Assembly: GCA_958295665.1 (NCBI GenBank)
Contig: OY282560.1
Span: 311,221,236 to 311,285,235 of the forward strand
Reading direction: 5' to 3'
DNA length: 64,000 bases
From: Tipula vernalis
Lineage: Eukaryota; Arthropoda; Insecta; Diptera; Tipulidae
Shown piece by piece: positions 53,716 to 64,000 of the stretch (position 1 is its first letter; each line of letters starts with the position of its first letter). Made by a program: the position numbers and the translations under genes. The notes under the pieces were generated by a model, which saw only the letters and a program-made list of their open reading frames with translations, was not told where the DNA came from and ran no database searches.

Positions 53716-54570
53716 AAATGGCAACGGTAGCCCCGATTTTTAAATCTGGTGACAAATCTTTGATGTCTAATTATAGACCTATTGCCCTGCTGAACATTGT
53801 CGCCAAAGTATTCGACAAGATTGTATTCTATCGTAACTATTTGATAAAGCTAAACATATGATTTCAATTGAGCAGCACGGTTTTTTTCAAATTTAGGTCA
53901 ACTTTAACGAATTTGTTGAATTTTACTGAATTTTTACATAATTCATTGAGCAAAGGGCATAGTGTCGACGTAATTTATACGAATTTTGCGAAAGCTTTTG
54001 ATACAATTAATCACAGAATCTTGTTATCTAAACTTTAATAGTTTGGATTGGATCAAATCCAAATTCTTGATTCTAAATCAGAAATATTCATTCAATCTTC
54101 TGGTGTACACAGGGTTCAACTCTTGGCCGATTACTGTTTTTATACTTCATTAATGATATTGTTATTCAGTCGATGCATGATTGGTGTGCTCTCCAATCTT
54201 AAGTAAACACTATTGAAAAACCATTATAATGGACTCAAACTTCTCATTTAATAGTCATATAAATCAAGTAATCAACAATGCTTACAAAATGCTTGGATTT
54301 GTAATGAGAACTGGCTCTAGTTTTAGCTCTCCAAAAACTTTTATAAGCATTTACTATGGTCTTGTTCGTATAGTAATTTGGAGTATTTAACATCCATTTG
54401 TAATCTTTATTACAACATTTACAGTACAGAAAAAGTTTATACGCTTTCTATATTATAAAACTAATAATCAACATGAGGAATATGAGCTGCGTCTGTCACG
54501 GTTTAACATTACCTCACTTCATAATAGAAGGATTATAGCGGATGAGCTAACATTTAAAATTATTTAAGTT
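53716..54570 (+). pseudogene. Jockey-clade non-LTR reverse transcriptase, decayed
   Basis: ATVAPIFKSGDKSLMSNYRP then IALLNIVAKVFDKIV (RT start), VIYTNFAKAFDTINHRILLS (first palm Asp), GSTLGRLLFLYFINDI, then a gap where the YADD box should be, and SFNSHINQVINNAYKMLGFV, MRTGSSFSSPKTFISIYYGL (thumb). Stops and frameshifts throughout. Typical jockey clade by motif spacing. Confidence 0.85.
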
Positions 54571-54589
54571 TTAGAAATTTCAAATTCTG

Positions 54590-55930
54590 AATATACGTAT
54601 ATTTTTAAATTTTTTCCTCCTTTTTACATTTTTCAAGTTTGAACGGTTAGCACAATATTCTTAAAAAAAAAATTATCAAATTCTTAAAATTCTTCAAACT
54701 CTTTAAATTTTGAATTTCTTTAAATTATTATACTCAGAATGTCAGATTCTTAATACTTTTCGCCAAATACTTAAAATTTTCAAGGCCTGCAATTGAGGTA
54801 CAAAAATATTAAAAACAGAATCTTCAACATTAAAATTTTTCAAAATTTTCAATTCTTTTAAAATTCTTGAAGCCTACAATAAAATTCATAAGTTTCTCTA
54901 TTAACTTGAAACATTTCAAATTTTGTAAATTCTCAAATTCTTTAACTTTTTTAATAGAATGCCAGAAATTTTTAAAATTTTTGTAATTTTTTTACATTTT
55001 TCAAAGTTTGTCAAATTTCAAATGCTCTTCAAATTGTACAAACTTGCCAAAGTAGCCAAACTCTTACAATTTTCTTAATATTTTCCAAGTTCTAAATTTT
55101 TAAATATTCATGAAATTCTGCTGTATGTCAAACCTCTAAAATTCCTTAAATTTCTCAAATACTTCTTTAAAATAAGTGCTTCAAATTCTTAACACTTTTA
55201 TTCAATAAATTGTAAAATTATTTAAATTTCTGAAATTTTTAAAATTGTTTGTTTGTTTTTATCTATGCAATCTTTTTGAGCCCTAGCTCAAGGCACTCCC
55301 AACTCTTTTGCAGTTCGCTTTTTACGTCCTACCTTATGCAGTAGCCAAATCGAGGACGTACGGCTATAGACCCGATTTTGTTTATACCACCTGCACATAG
55401 CATTGCTTCATGTCAGCCTGTAATATTGACTGAAAGGTGGGTAGGCCCATGGACCATTTTAAAATTGAATTTTTTTTTAAAGTTCTTTGATTTTTTAAAT
55501 GTCTCAAAATTCTTCAAACCGTTTCTCGCTGACTTTTATTCTTACAACAATAAAAAAATTTCTAAAGTTTGAATTTTCGCCAATTTTACTTAACGAAACT
55601 ATTTACTTATTGAAAGCTCTTCAATAATTTAATATGTCCGTAAATTCTTCAAATTTATGTTTTTTAATTAGTTAGACGATTCATAAGTTCACTAAAATCT
55701 TCCCATTATTTGCAAATTTTCCAAATTTGTAAAATGTTTAAAATTCTTTTTAAGGTTTTTTGAATTTTGAACTCAACAAATTTACCAAGCCAATTCTTCA
55801 AATTCCTGAAATTCATTTAATTTGAAAAATTCCTTAAGGTCTTCAAATTAAGGTCACAAGTCATTAAATTTCTTCATATTCATAAAATTCTTAAAATCCT
55901 TCAATTTTTTAAAGTTCTTAGATCTTGACA
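54590..55930 (+). repeat. Degenerate AAATTCTT-type simple repeat field
   Basis: Irregular tandem variants of CTTCAAATTCTTAAAATT, all in one orientation, over 1.3 kb, interrupted by dispersed repeat copy 55256-55424. Low-complexity; no ORF. Confidence 0.75.
55256..55424 (-). repeat. Dispersed repeat, copy 2 (inverse of 9284-9440)
   Basis: AAGGCACTCCCAACTCTTTT...GGACGTACGGCTATAGACCC...CACCTGCACATAGCATTGC matches copy 1 inverted. Confidence 0.75.
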
Positions 55931-55949
55931 AGTTCTTTCAAATTATTAG

Positions 55950-56676
55950 AGCTAACCTCACACATTGTAATGGAACTTTCCTGTACTTATTCATCACACA
56001 TAACGAATGAAATTAAATTTTTGCAATCTTTAAATGGGAATTGACTATTGTCTCGGAAGTTAACAGCATTTCTAATGTCTTTAATCGTCAGCTTCATGTT
56101 TTGGGGCAAAAGACAAACACAAAGAATATATTAACTCTTAGAACAATCAATTTTAATCAGTGGTTTGGGCGTAATTGAGTAAACTTTGTAAATTTTGTTT
56201 TCGCCCCAGGGTGACGAGTTTTAATTTTGACGTAGGCCACATTTAGAGACTTCGTATTACCCTCTTCTGAGTATTCCGAAGAACATCTTGCCTCCCGGGC
56301 ATCATTTCGCTTATGTCATCATCTTCAAAAAAGCTTTTTACTAAGTTCCGTGCTGTGTCTGATAACTGGTTTTAGGAAAAGTCTTTTAGTTATTGATGGA
56401 AGAAATGGTAGAATGATCAATTAATTAATGAGTAGCACTTTCATTAAAATAATCTTGTATTTCCTAATTTTTCATTTGCTTTGGTAGTAATATTAAACAT
56501 TTCTTCTTATCTTCAAAATCTCCATCATCGAATTGGTATTTGATATTATTTATAACCTCTTCGAAATAAGAAATCTTTTCCTTTTCGGAGTACGTTGTTG
56601 CCTCGTCGCAATTTAATACTTTATGTGAACTGCTATCATATGAGGTTGCACATGTTGGTTGATTACTGCATTCCAT
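55950..56676 (-). pseudogene. Relic of an uncharacterised transposon-associated protein family
   Basis: ATG at 56676. KKKCLILLPKQMKN then EIQDYFNESATH, then in other frames NLVKSFFEDDDISEMMPGRQ, TRHPGAKTKFTKFTQLRPNH, and PQNMKLTIKDIRNAV. This motif order (LxLLPxxW..I..F, DExSxMMPGxKD, KFSKFxxLRPK, HQNxKLM) is one I recall from a repeated, unnamed protein family in arthropod and cnidarian genomes; function unknown, presumably transposon-borne. At least four frameshifts and stops. Confidence 0.5.
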
Positions 56677-56799
56677 TGCACGGAATGTACTAAATCAGAA
56701 TCTGCTGAGCTCTTCAGTGATCGAATCTTCAGTCATTTTTTCGTTTTAAACTGCAGTGTTTCATATATCGAATGTTAGATGAAAAAAATTAAGAAAAAC

Positions 56800-58160
56800 A
56801 AATGCCTCCAGCTGAGCTTACTGTCCAAGATAACGCCTAGATATCTTGCTCTGTCAATAAAAGCGAGTCTTATGCCATTTAAGGTAGGAGGGACAGCTAC
56901 CGTTATTTTGTATTTTTTTGTAAACAGTACCAGATCTATCTTGGACTGATTAATTCCCAGTCCACACCTGCCAACTCATTCGTTCACAATAGTGGCTAGG
57001 TATTTCCTGGCGACGACTATCGTCACGTCATCGGCATAAGCAATCACTTCTATATGCTCTATCTCAAGTTCCAGTAGTAACCTATTTATCACTATGCTTC
57101 AGATATGTGGGGAAGGGACACTTCTCTAAGGGGTTCCCCTAATCACCCACCCACTATGATTAATTAACCCACTTACAGGAAAGTCCACATCCAAAAATGA
57201 CTATCCTCTGATTGTCTCTGCTTTCACATTATTAAGGGCGTGCCCTCTGTATCGAGGAAGTTACTAAACAGAATTCTTTCGAGTTAATCGATTTCTCAAT
57301 CATACGTGCCAGGGCGTGCAGAGCTGTGTCCACATTTCTCCCCTTAATTTAAACATGCTGGGACAGTGCTCACTTACTGGGTCTTATATAGACATCCAAC
57401 AGCCTTTCCAAGGTTTTCCATAGAAATGATAATAGAGTTATTGGTCTTAGGACCACATTAACCTCTAACCAGTACATATCTAGGAATATAAACCAGCTTA
57501 GAATATTACTGAAGTGGATATCAAAGAGAAGCTCCAAAGATTTCTCATCTGAAGCTGTCGACTTCTTCCATTTTATCAAAGAAGAGCCTCTAGGACTCTC
57601 TTTATGCCTTCCTTAACTCTTTCTTGTCCTTATAAGGTTCCTGAAGGATTTCCAAGTGGCATACTGAATATCGGGGCTATAAGTTATTTCATTTCTTAAC
57701 TATATGAGAAATGTTATTTGAGGCAAGAGTTACATCTTGAACCTCCTGCCTATTACTAGTAATAAATATGGGTTCTCGCCCCACATTACATATTGAAAGA
57801 ATAGTACCCAGCAAATAATCAAAAATGACTCACCCCTTTCGTTGATATCCGTGCTCCCCAGATTGCGTGATCCAAGTGCTACAACGATTTCTTGCTCCGC
57901 TTCAGAATCTGCAAGTACCTATCTCAAATGTGCTGTGTTGAGAAAGAAGGAAAATATTTAAATTATTTTTCCCAAGAATTCAAGGCGTGATCTTCCCAGA
58001 CTTACTAGAGGATATGATAAATTACTGCTAGGTTCTGAAAACCAAGTCCTCACCCGAGCTCGCCAGTCTGAGGAGGAGAGCTGCTGAAGCGGCCTTAAAT
58101 GGTAAATGTTAATTTGAATTATAGTAAACAACCGTTTTGAACCTACTTACCTCCATGTAT
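56800..58160 (-). pseudogene. LOA-type non-LTR retrotransposon fragment (EN start, RT)
   Basis: Minus strand: INIYHLRPLQQ near 58100 is a decayed endonuclease start; VVLRPITLLSFLWKTLERLL at about 57440 is the RT entry; VIAYADDVTIVVARKYLA at 57012-57050 holds the catalytic ADD; VLFTKKYKITVAVPP and RLAFIDRARYLGVILDSKLS follow to 56830. The VLFTxKYK and RYLGVILDxKL boxes are typical of LOA/Bilbo-like elements. Stops and frameshifts present. Confidence 0.82.
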
Positions 58161-58420
58161 TTTCTGCTATCACAACATACCTCCACCGTACCTGTTTGAC
58201 CCTAGGCCGAAATCGCCGGATCCACTCCCCTTACTGTCTGCAGTCTCTTTCACTGAACTCTCGGCGGATACCTCGGATCTGGGTGGGTTGCCGCAAGCTG
58301 CAGGTCGCCAACCGTAAGCGCTTCCACCCCATCCCTCTAGTGTAAACGTTGAGGGTGATTGCCCCGAAACCGAAGTCAATCCTTCTACAGAGGCCAGGAA
58401 CTCTTTATAGATCACCACGA
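58161..58420 (-). pseudogene. Possible ORF1 remnant of the LOA-type element
   Basis: An 82-codon frame MVIYKEFLASVEGLTSVSGQ rich in Ser, Gly and Pro, directly upstream of the RT fragment on the same strand. The position suggests ORF1; no zinc knuckle seen. Confidence 0.35.
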
Positions 58421-60200
58421 TGGAAAATCTAGAGATTCCTCCAACCTCTTGGTTGGAAGATTTGGATTGTTGACCTAAATAATTTTCATAACCTCGTCCG
58501 AGCTAGCCGGTTTTGATGGTACCAAAGACATCATAGTAGATCCTCAGTAAGCGTCTCTAGCGATAGCTATTAACAAATCACAAAGACGTTTCATCTCCAG
58601 AAGTACACTCTAGTACAGGATGATTCTATTCTAATTTTAAATATTTTCTACGAGTAGGTCGAAAAAAGTTTATAACGTAAGACAAAAGTTTTTAATGCGT
58701 TCCATATATCCTGTTAACTTTAGGCTGATAACCCCAATATTTTTTTATTTTCGCCTGGAAACTTCCCACATCGTTTTGTGTCAATTCGTAAAGTTTTTCA
58801 GTCGCAAGGACTTTGAAATTTTCGAGAAAAGTGGTTTTGACTCAACACAATTTTTTGTCATTTTTGACCGGATTCCAATACTTTGGTCCTTTTGGATCAA
58901 AGTATACATTGTTGAGTGTAGTTCATACACGATATTTTTCGGTATTCCGATTCTAAAACTGTGACCCCATCGCTCTGCCTTACGACATTCGATTTTTTTT
59001 CTACACAAAACATAAGTTCCAACCTCGGTGCTCATCGAACCAAATCCATATATTAACATAAAATGATTACACAATTAGAGCCACAATATAACCACTGACG
59101 TATACAAATTTTATGTTTTTCAAAAATAAAAAAAAAACGCCGCAAATCATTTAAATTGTACGGTTGAATTAAAAATAGACTTGAATCAATCTATATATCA
59201 AAAACCTCAATGTATAGTAACTATACGATTGGGTGTAGTTTAGTAAGCAACCATATGGTTATTTAAACATTCTATTAATACATTATGTTGTAAAATATTC
59301 GCTAAATCTTTTAATAAAATAATATTTCAGATTTAATTTGTTATGTATTGTGAAGGTTGTGTGCCTAATGTGTTGAACAGTTTTGTATACGGTGTGGTCT
59401 AAAGTCTAAATAAACTATAACCTAGAATTTTATTACTTAAGACACGATCCCATATTTATGATGTTATGATGTTCATATCAAGTTTCAGTCTAACATAAAA
59501 AAAAATTCCTATGACTTCATCAGAAAAAATCAATAAACAATTTCCAAAATATTTTTTAAAATTGATTGGATTATTTTTATAGTTTTTCCTATTCTATTAC
59601 AAACAATATTTTGTGAAACATAAAGAAATTCATCAACATGCCGTGTTATGTACTAAGTACACATATGTAGTTTAAAAATTTCATTTTTAATGAAATTCTA
59701 AAAAATTTAATTTCATATCTCTAAACAGAAAAACCGCGAATTATTTTAATTCGCGCGTTTATGTATATATGTATAATGTAAATCACATTGCGTTCGGTTT
59801 TTATTTTGATTAGCTGATAATGTGCATAATTATGTGGAGTGGAATGATAAACCGTTTACAATGTCTAAATTTAGCATGTGATAATACTTAATCGCAATAA
59901 ATTTCATAAATATTCGAAATTGTGTTTACACAGGTGCAAATAATTGATGTAAGCCACTTATGCTGTGTCCACACTAGAGATTATTAATCTGGATTAAATA
60001 AACAAATTTAGAATTTCTTTTAGTGTAACCACGATTGACGAGAAATATTTCTTCGATCTCGATTAAAATCCGTCTCCACAAAGCATTCATTTGATCGATT
60101 AATTTCCTGCAGTCCTCGTAAACAATGCTTGTACGCGTTAATGAGAAAGTAACAGGTTCTGATTAAAGCAAATTAAATTTAAAAGGCTGAAACTTTAGAT
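58421..60200. other. Mostly unassigned; includes a segment related to 61615-61735
   Basis: 58790-58905 (GACTTTGAAATTTTCGAGAA ... ACTTTGGTCCTTTTGGATCA) resembles 61630-61730 at roughly 70% by eye, also at the level of the translated frames (FEIFEKSGF / FQNVEKICF). The remainder is AT-rich without features. Confidence 0.45.
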
Positions 60201-60224
60201 GGTGACCAGAACTTCGGTCCTGAA

Positions 60225-62860
60225 AATTAACTCGACTCCCAATCTCTAACTGAACCTATTAAGTCAACCTCTATTAAGTCAGTTAACTCAACTATCAATT
60301 CAACCCCAAATCAGCTTTCAAATGACCTTTAACGGTATCCCAAATTAACTCCCAAAAAATTCCCCAAGCGAACCGCTCACTCAACCGCAACGCAAGCTAA
60401 CTCAACCCCAACTCAATTGTAACTCAACTTAGCTCGAACCAAATCTCAATCCTCTACTCAACTGTACACTCAACAGCCAACCCGAAATCAACTCAATTCA
60501 AAAGCTACGTGCGTGTAAATCAACTCAATCTAGCCTCCTACTAAAGCCTTAACTCGGCCTAAAATTAATTCTCAGCCGTACCCCTCACTAACATCCAACC
60601 CAGCTTCAACTAAAACCTCATTCTACCCTAACTTGACCTCAACTCAACCCTGAACTAAACATCTAGATCAATCCTCAAATCAACACGGTCCGATAAACTA
60701 GAAGATGTCAAAACTAGAACATGTCAAACTCAAATCTTAACTCAACCACCAAATAATTCTCCAACTGAACTGCTAAATGAGCCCTAACTCAATCCAAGCC
60801 GAACCCCAAACAACCCCAACTCGATCACAAATTTAGCCCTCAACTCAACCTCAAACTCAACGCCATACTCAATCTGTAAATCAAGCTAACTTTCCAAGCT
60901 GAACCGCTCACTAAACTTTAACTCAAACCTCAACTCAACCCCAAACCCAATCCATAAACCAATACGGTCCGAAAACTGCGTGTGTCTTTTAACTCAACTC
61001 AATCATAACTCAACCCCAATACAATCCTCAACTTAACTTTAAATACAACATGCTCAGCCCACAAATCGATGCGACTTGAAAACTACATTCATATATAAAG
61101 TCAATTCAAAATAGCTCAAGCTAACTTCTAATTCAACCCCCAACATAATCCCAACTAAATTCCGAACTTAACCGTTCATTCCAACTCAACTCAATCTTAA
61201 ATCAGTCCCAGTCTAACACCAATAACCAACCCAAACTCAACCCGAAAATGGAACCCAATTCATCCCTCAACTCAACAACAAACTCAACACAATTCTCAAA
61301 CCAGCATTTATAAAAAAATTGCTCAACAGCTCACTAAACTCTAATTTAAAGTCAACTCAACTCCAACTAAATTCTAATTCAACCCGCAAATAGAACCCTA
61401 CTAAATCGTACACTCATCGCCCGATGAGATGAAGATTGAGCAAACCAGCATATATATAAAAAAATGGGTAATTTTTGGTGGTTTTTGTTTTATTCGTATG
61501 GCAAGTACCGGACACTTTTGACGTACAGGTTCCAAAATCTTTTCGGACAAGCCGTTCTCATTATATCGTGGTCACAAACAGACGTCCAGTCAGATGGAGA
61601 CGGACCTTTTTTCTGCTTTTTCCGACTCAGGGGCTTTCAAAACGTCGAGAAAATTTGTTTTGGACCAACAACGTTTTTGGTCATATTCAACACGATTTCA
61701 AAACCTTTGGTCCTTTTAGACCGAAGTTAAAAATATCTTAAAAGTACTAACCAAATATTATCAAAAACCATTAGAATTGTGTTTAATTGTTTGGAATAAA
61801 GTTATATTTAGTCTTCATCCGTAGAAAGTGCAGCTTTGACCTAAAAAAAATCGGTTTTCACATTTGCCACTTTGTTCAACCTTTTTTTGTAATTTATTGA
61901 CTTTAACTGCGGTCCTCACGTATATGAAATCATTTCATCATTTTCTCGATGTTTTGATGGTCTCCGAGTTCGAAAAACAAAAAAAAAAAAAAAAAAATCC
62001 GTCCGTCTATCTGGATGTCTATACCCACGGTATGTCAAGAACGGCTTGTCCGATTTGGAATTTTTTTCGTCAACCTGTACGTCATACGAATTGTCCCAAA
62101 ACCTTTATATAAATATTTACCAATTTTTTGTAAGTGCTGGTTTGAAGGTTAACTTGATCGTTGAGTTTGGGGTTGAATTGAAGGTTGAGTTAGGGGTCAA
62201 TTTGTGGGTTGAGTTTGCGGTTGAGTTGAGGGTTGAATTGGGTTCGGGCTTGCGGATTGAATTGGAGTTGAATTAGGGTTTAATGAGCAGTTCAGCTGGG
62301 GATTTATTTGTGGATTGGGTTGAAGATTGAATTAGAGCTAGCTTGAGTCCATGTAAGCATGCAGTTTTCAGAACATGTTGATTTGGTAGTTGTGTTGGAC
62401 ATTGAGTTTGGGGTTGATTAAAGGGCTCTGTTGCAGATTGTTTTAAGGTTTAGTTGAAGTTCATTTGTGCTTGAGTTGAGGTTGATTCAGCCGTCCAGTT
62501 CTTAATATATTTGGGGCTGTGTTGAGGGTTGAGTTGGAAGTAAGCTGGGGTTGTTTTGAGTTGAGTTCATGTACGAAAGTAGTTTTTAGCGTTGATTTGA
62601 GCATTAAGCTGGACGTTGGGTTTTGGATTAAGTTGGGAATTTATTTGGCGATAGTTGTGGGTTAAGTTTGAAGGTAGCTTGAGCGAAGTTCATTTAAAGA
62701 TGTAGGTGTGTTGATTTTGGTGTTGAGATCTGGATTAGGGGTTAAGTAGGGGTTTAGTTATGGTCGGGCTGGGGTTGAGTTGAGGTCTATTCAGCCATTC
62801 AGTTGGGGATATATTTGAGGGTTGAGTTGAGATATTAGTTGGAAGCAGTGGCATAACGAC
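60225..62860. mobile_element. Large foldback element (v) with degenerate CAACTCAACC arms
   Basis: The left arm (60225-61430) is an irregular array of AACTCAACCCCAACTCAAT-like units; the right arm (62130-62850) is its inverse (GGTTGAGTTGAGGGTTGAAT). Further in, 61500-61665 pairs with the inverse of 61930-62100 (GACGTACAGG, TCGGACAAGCCGTTCT, CCGTCT-rich stretch, AACGTCGAGAAAAT). The centre is near 61800. Small mock frames in the middle (61464-61741) show no protein family. Confidence 0.75.
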
Positions 62861-62869
62861 AGTTATGGA

Positions 62870-64000
62870 AGGAACTTAAACACAAATTTTAGTTTTAGGC
62901 TTGAGTTTTTAGTAAATACTTTACTTACTCATTTGTAAATGATGTTAATAAATTATGGTACTTAAATGGTCTTGGGATTGACAGGATTCGTCAAGGTCAT
63001 CGTAAAAATGTGAATGGCAATCACCAATAAAAAAAGATTTTATAGTGGAATCGTTCAACTGAAGTCAAGACCTTTTCAAGTACAATTTAGAACGAGAGAA
63101 TTCTATTATTCAAATTTATGGTATTGACGGTTTTAACGAAATTTTACCAACAAATTTTGATTTACATTGTTTATTTGTGATTTTGATGATCATTTGTTTT
63201 TAATCAATACTCATTTAGACGGAAAGTTTATAGAATATTGGTTGCCTTTATCATTTTCACGATGACCTTGACGAGGTTTGAAGGTCAATCCAATTAAATA
63301 ACCTCAATTAATCAATTTTAGAATCTCTTATAACTTTTATACGTCCTTTTTTTGCCAAAAACTCAATTCCTTCAAGGTATTTCGCTGTTCTGTATGTAGT
63401 TTGGTCAGTAGCTCAGCACAATTTAAAATCGATTATAATACAAAATATCAAAATAACATTTATTTTGGTGATCTTTTGAGTGGATCTAATTCCAATCCTC
63501 GCCATTTAGAACAAGGTATCGTCCATTCGTCAGTCTGCACGTATGTCGCTTCAAAAATAATGTTCAAATGATTCATTTCCGATATCCCCGATGTTGATCG
63601 TGAGCAACTTGTGCAAATAGATGGCGACTAATTTATCAAAACTTTGGGTTTATTTTGACAGTCTAACTCCCGATACACCGGCAAAGAAACTAGGGGTTAC
63701 TAGGAGTTTAGTTATCTCTGAAATTATTCAAATTGTTGACCATATTGGGTTCATTTCGCCGGTTGTTGTACAGTTATAGTAAACTTAACATATTTGTTGT
63801 TTACTCGTGGACTAATATCACCAATAAAAAATTTTTATATAATAAAACACACTTCATGTCAAATTTCTCTAAAATCGGTTAAAGAATAGCCAAGTTCTAT
63901 CCTAGTTGGCCATATTTCAGAACTTCATCTAAAAATCATTGTTTAATCACGTTTTCATCACGCATGTCAAATTTCTCTAAAATCTGTTAAGAAATAGCCA
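62870..64000. other. Unassigned sequence at right edge
   Basis: AT-rich. The phrase CATGTCAAATTTCTCTAAAATCGGTTAA at 63856 recurs almost unchanged at 63964, a direct repeat about 108 bases apart that runs off the window. No gene. Confidence 0.45.

Noticed and set aside
53467..53755. Overlapping long frames (FCNAR and ILHYK repeats) as a repeat protein
   Set aside because: They are created on both strands by a 15-bp array whose period is divisible by three.

Overview
The window is insect nuclear DNA, probably from a dipteran, though order is an inference. It is AT-rich by eye, has spliced genes with GT-AG introns of 60-76 bp beside introns of many kilobases, and is crowded with arthropod mobile elements (mariner, DD41D/rosa, Tigger/pogo, hAT, Mutator/Foldback, jockey- and LOA-type non-LTR elements, CsRn1-type Ty3/gypsy, copia). 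No bacterial-style operon, rRNA, tRNA or CRISPR array was recognised.

One host gene dominates: the plus-strand orthologue of Ral GTPase-activating protein subunit alpha (RALGAPA1/TULIP1; Drosophila CG5521). It can be assembled from the ATG at 7720 to stops at 39845 or 40128. The exons are 7720-7825, 26211-26321, 34035-34206, 34267-38416, 38475-38998, 39053-39547 and 39611-39845 (or 39611-39822 plus 39899-40128). Every junction has GT-AG borders and keeps frame, giving 1930 or 1999 residues. Intron 1 (18.4 kb) and intron 2 (7.7 kb) are filled with transposon remains.

Layout. 1-2665: 3' part of a CsRn1-like Ty3/gypsy pol ORF, then its 3' non-coding/LTR zone. 2666-7719: unassigned sequence and the RALGAPA1 upstream region. 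7826-26210 (intron 1): a 21-bp satellite, a mariner with both TIRs, a 3.2-kb foldback element with a 9-bp target duplication and LOA-type fragments inside, a smaller foldback-like array, a broken mariner, a DD41D element with one frameshift, jockey fragments, a second DD41D relic and a hAT relic. 26322-34034 (intron 2): a third foldback-like element and dispersed repeats. 34035-40128: main RALGAPA1 exons. 40129-64000: no further host gene recognised; a mariner/non-LTR chimera, an almost complete Tigger, a copia fragment, a palindromic MITE, a gypsy RT scrap, a partitivirus-like RdRp fragment (endogenous viral element), two MITEs, a Mutator/Foldback element carrying a broken MULE transposase inserted in a jockey RT, a relic of an uncharacterised transposon-associated protein, LOA fragments, and a 2.6-kb foldback made of degenerate CAACTCAACC-type repeats.

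The most striking theme is a set of foldback elements whose inverted arms are tandem arrays of units of about 15 bp. Three share the core CAAAATC followed by two bases and GC or GA. One carries recognisable MULE transposase, one has a 9-bp target duplication with GGGG ends, and two contain hairpins with the same 11-base tip CGCGCGCCCGA.
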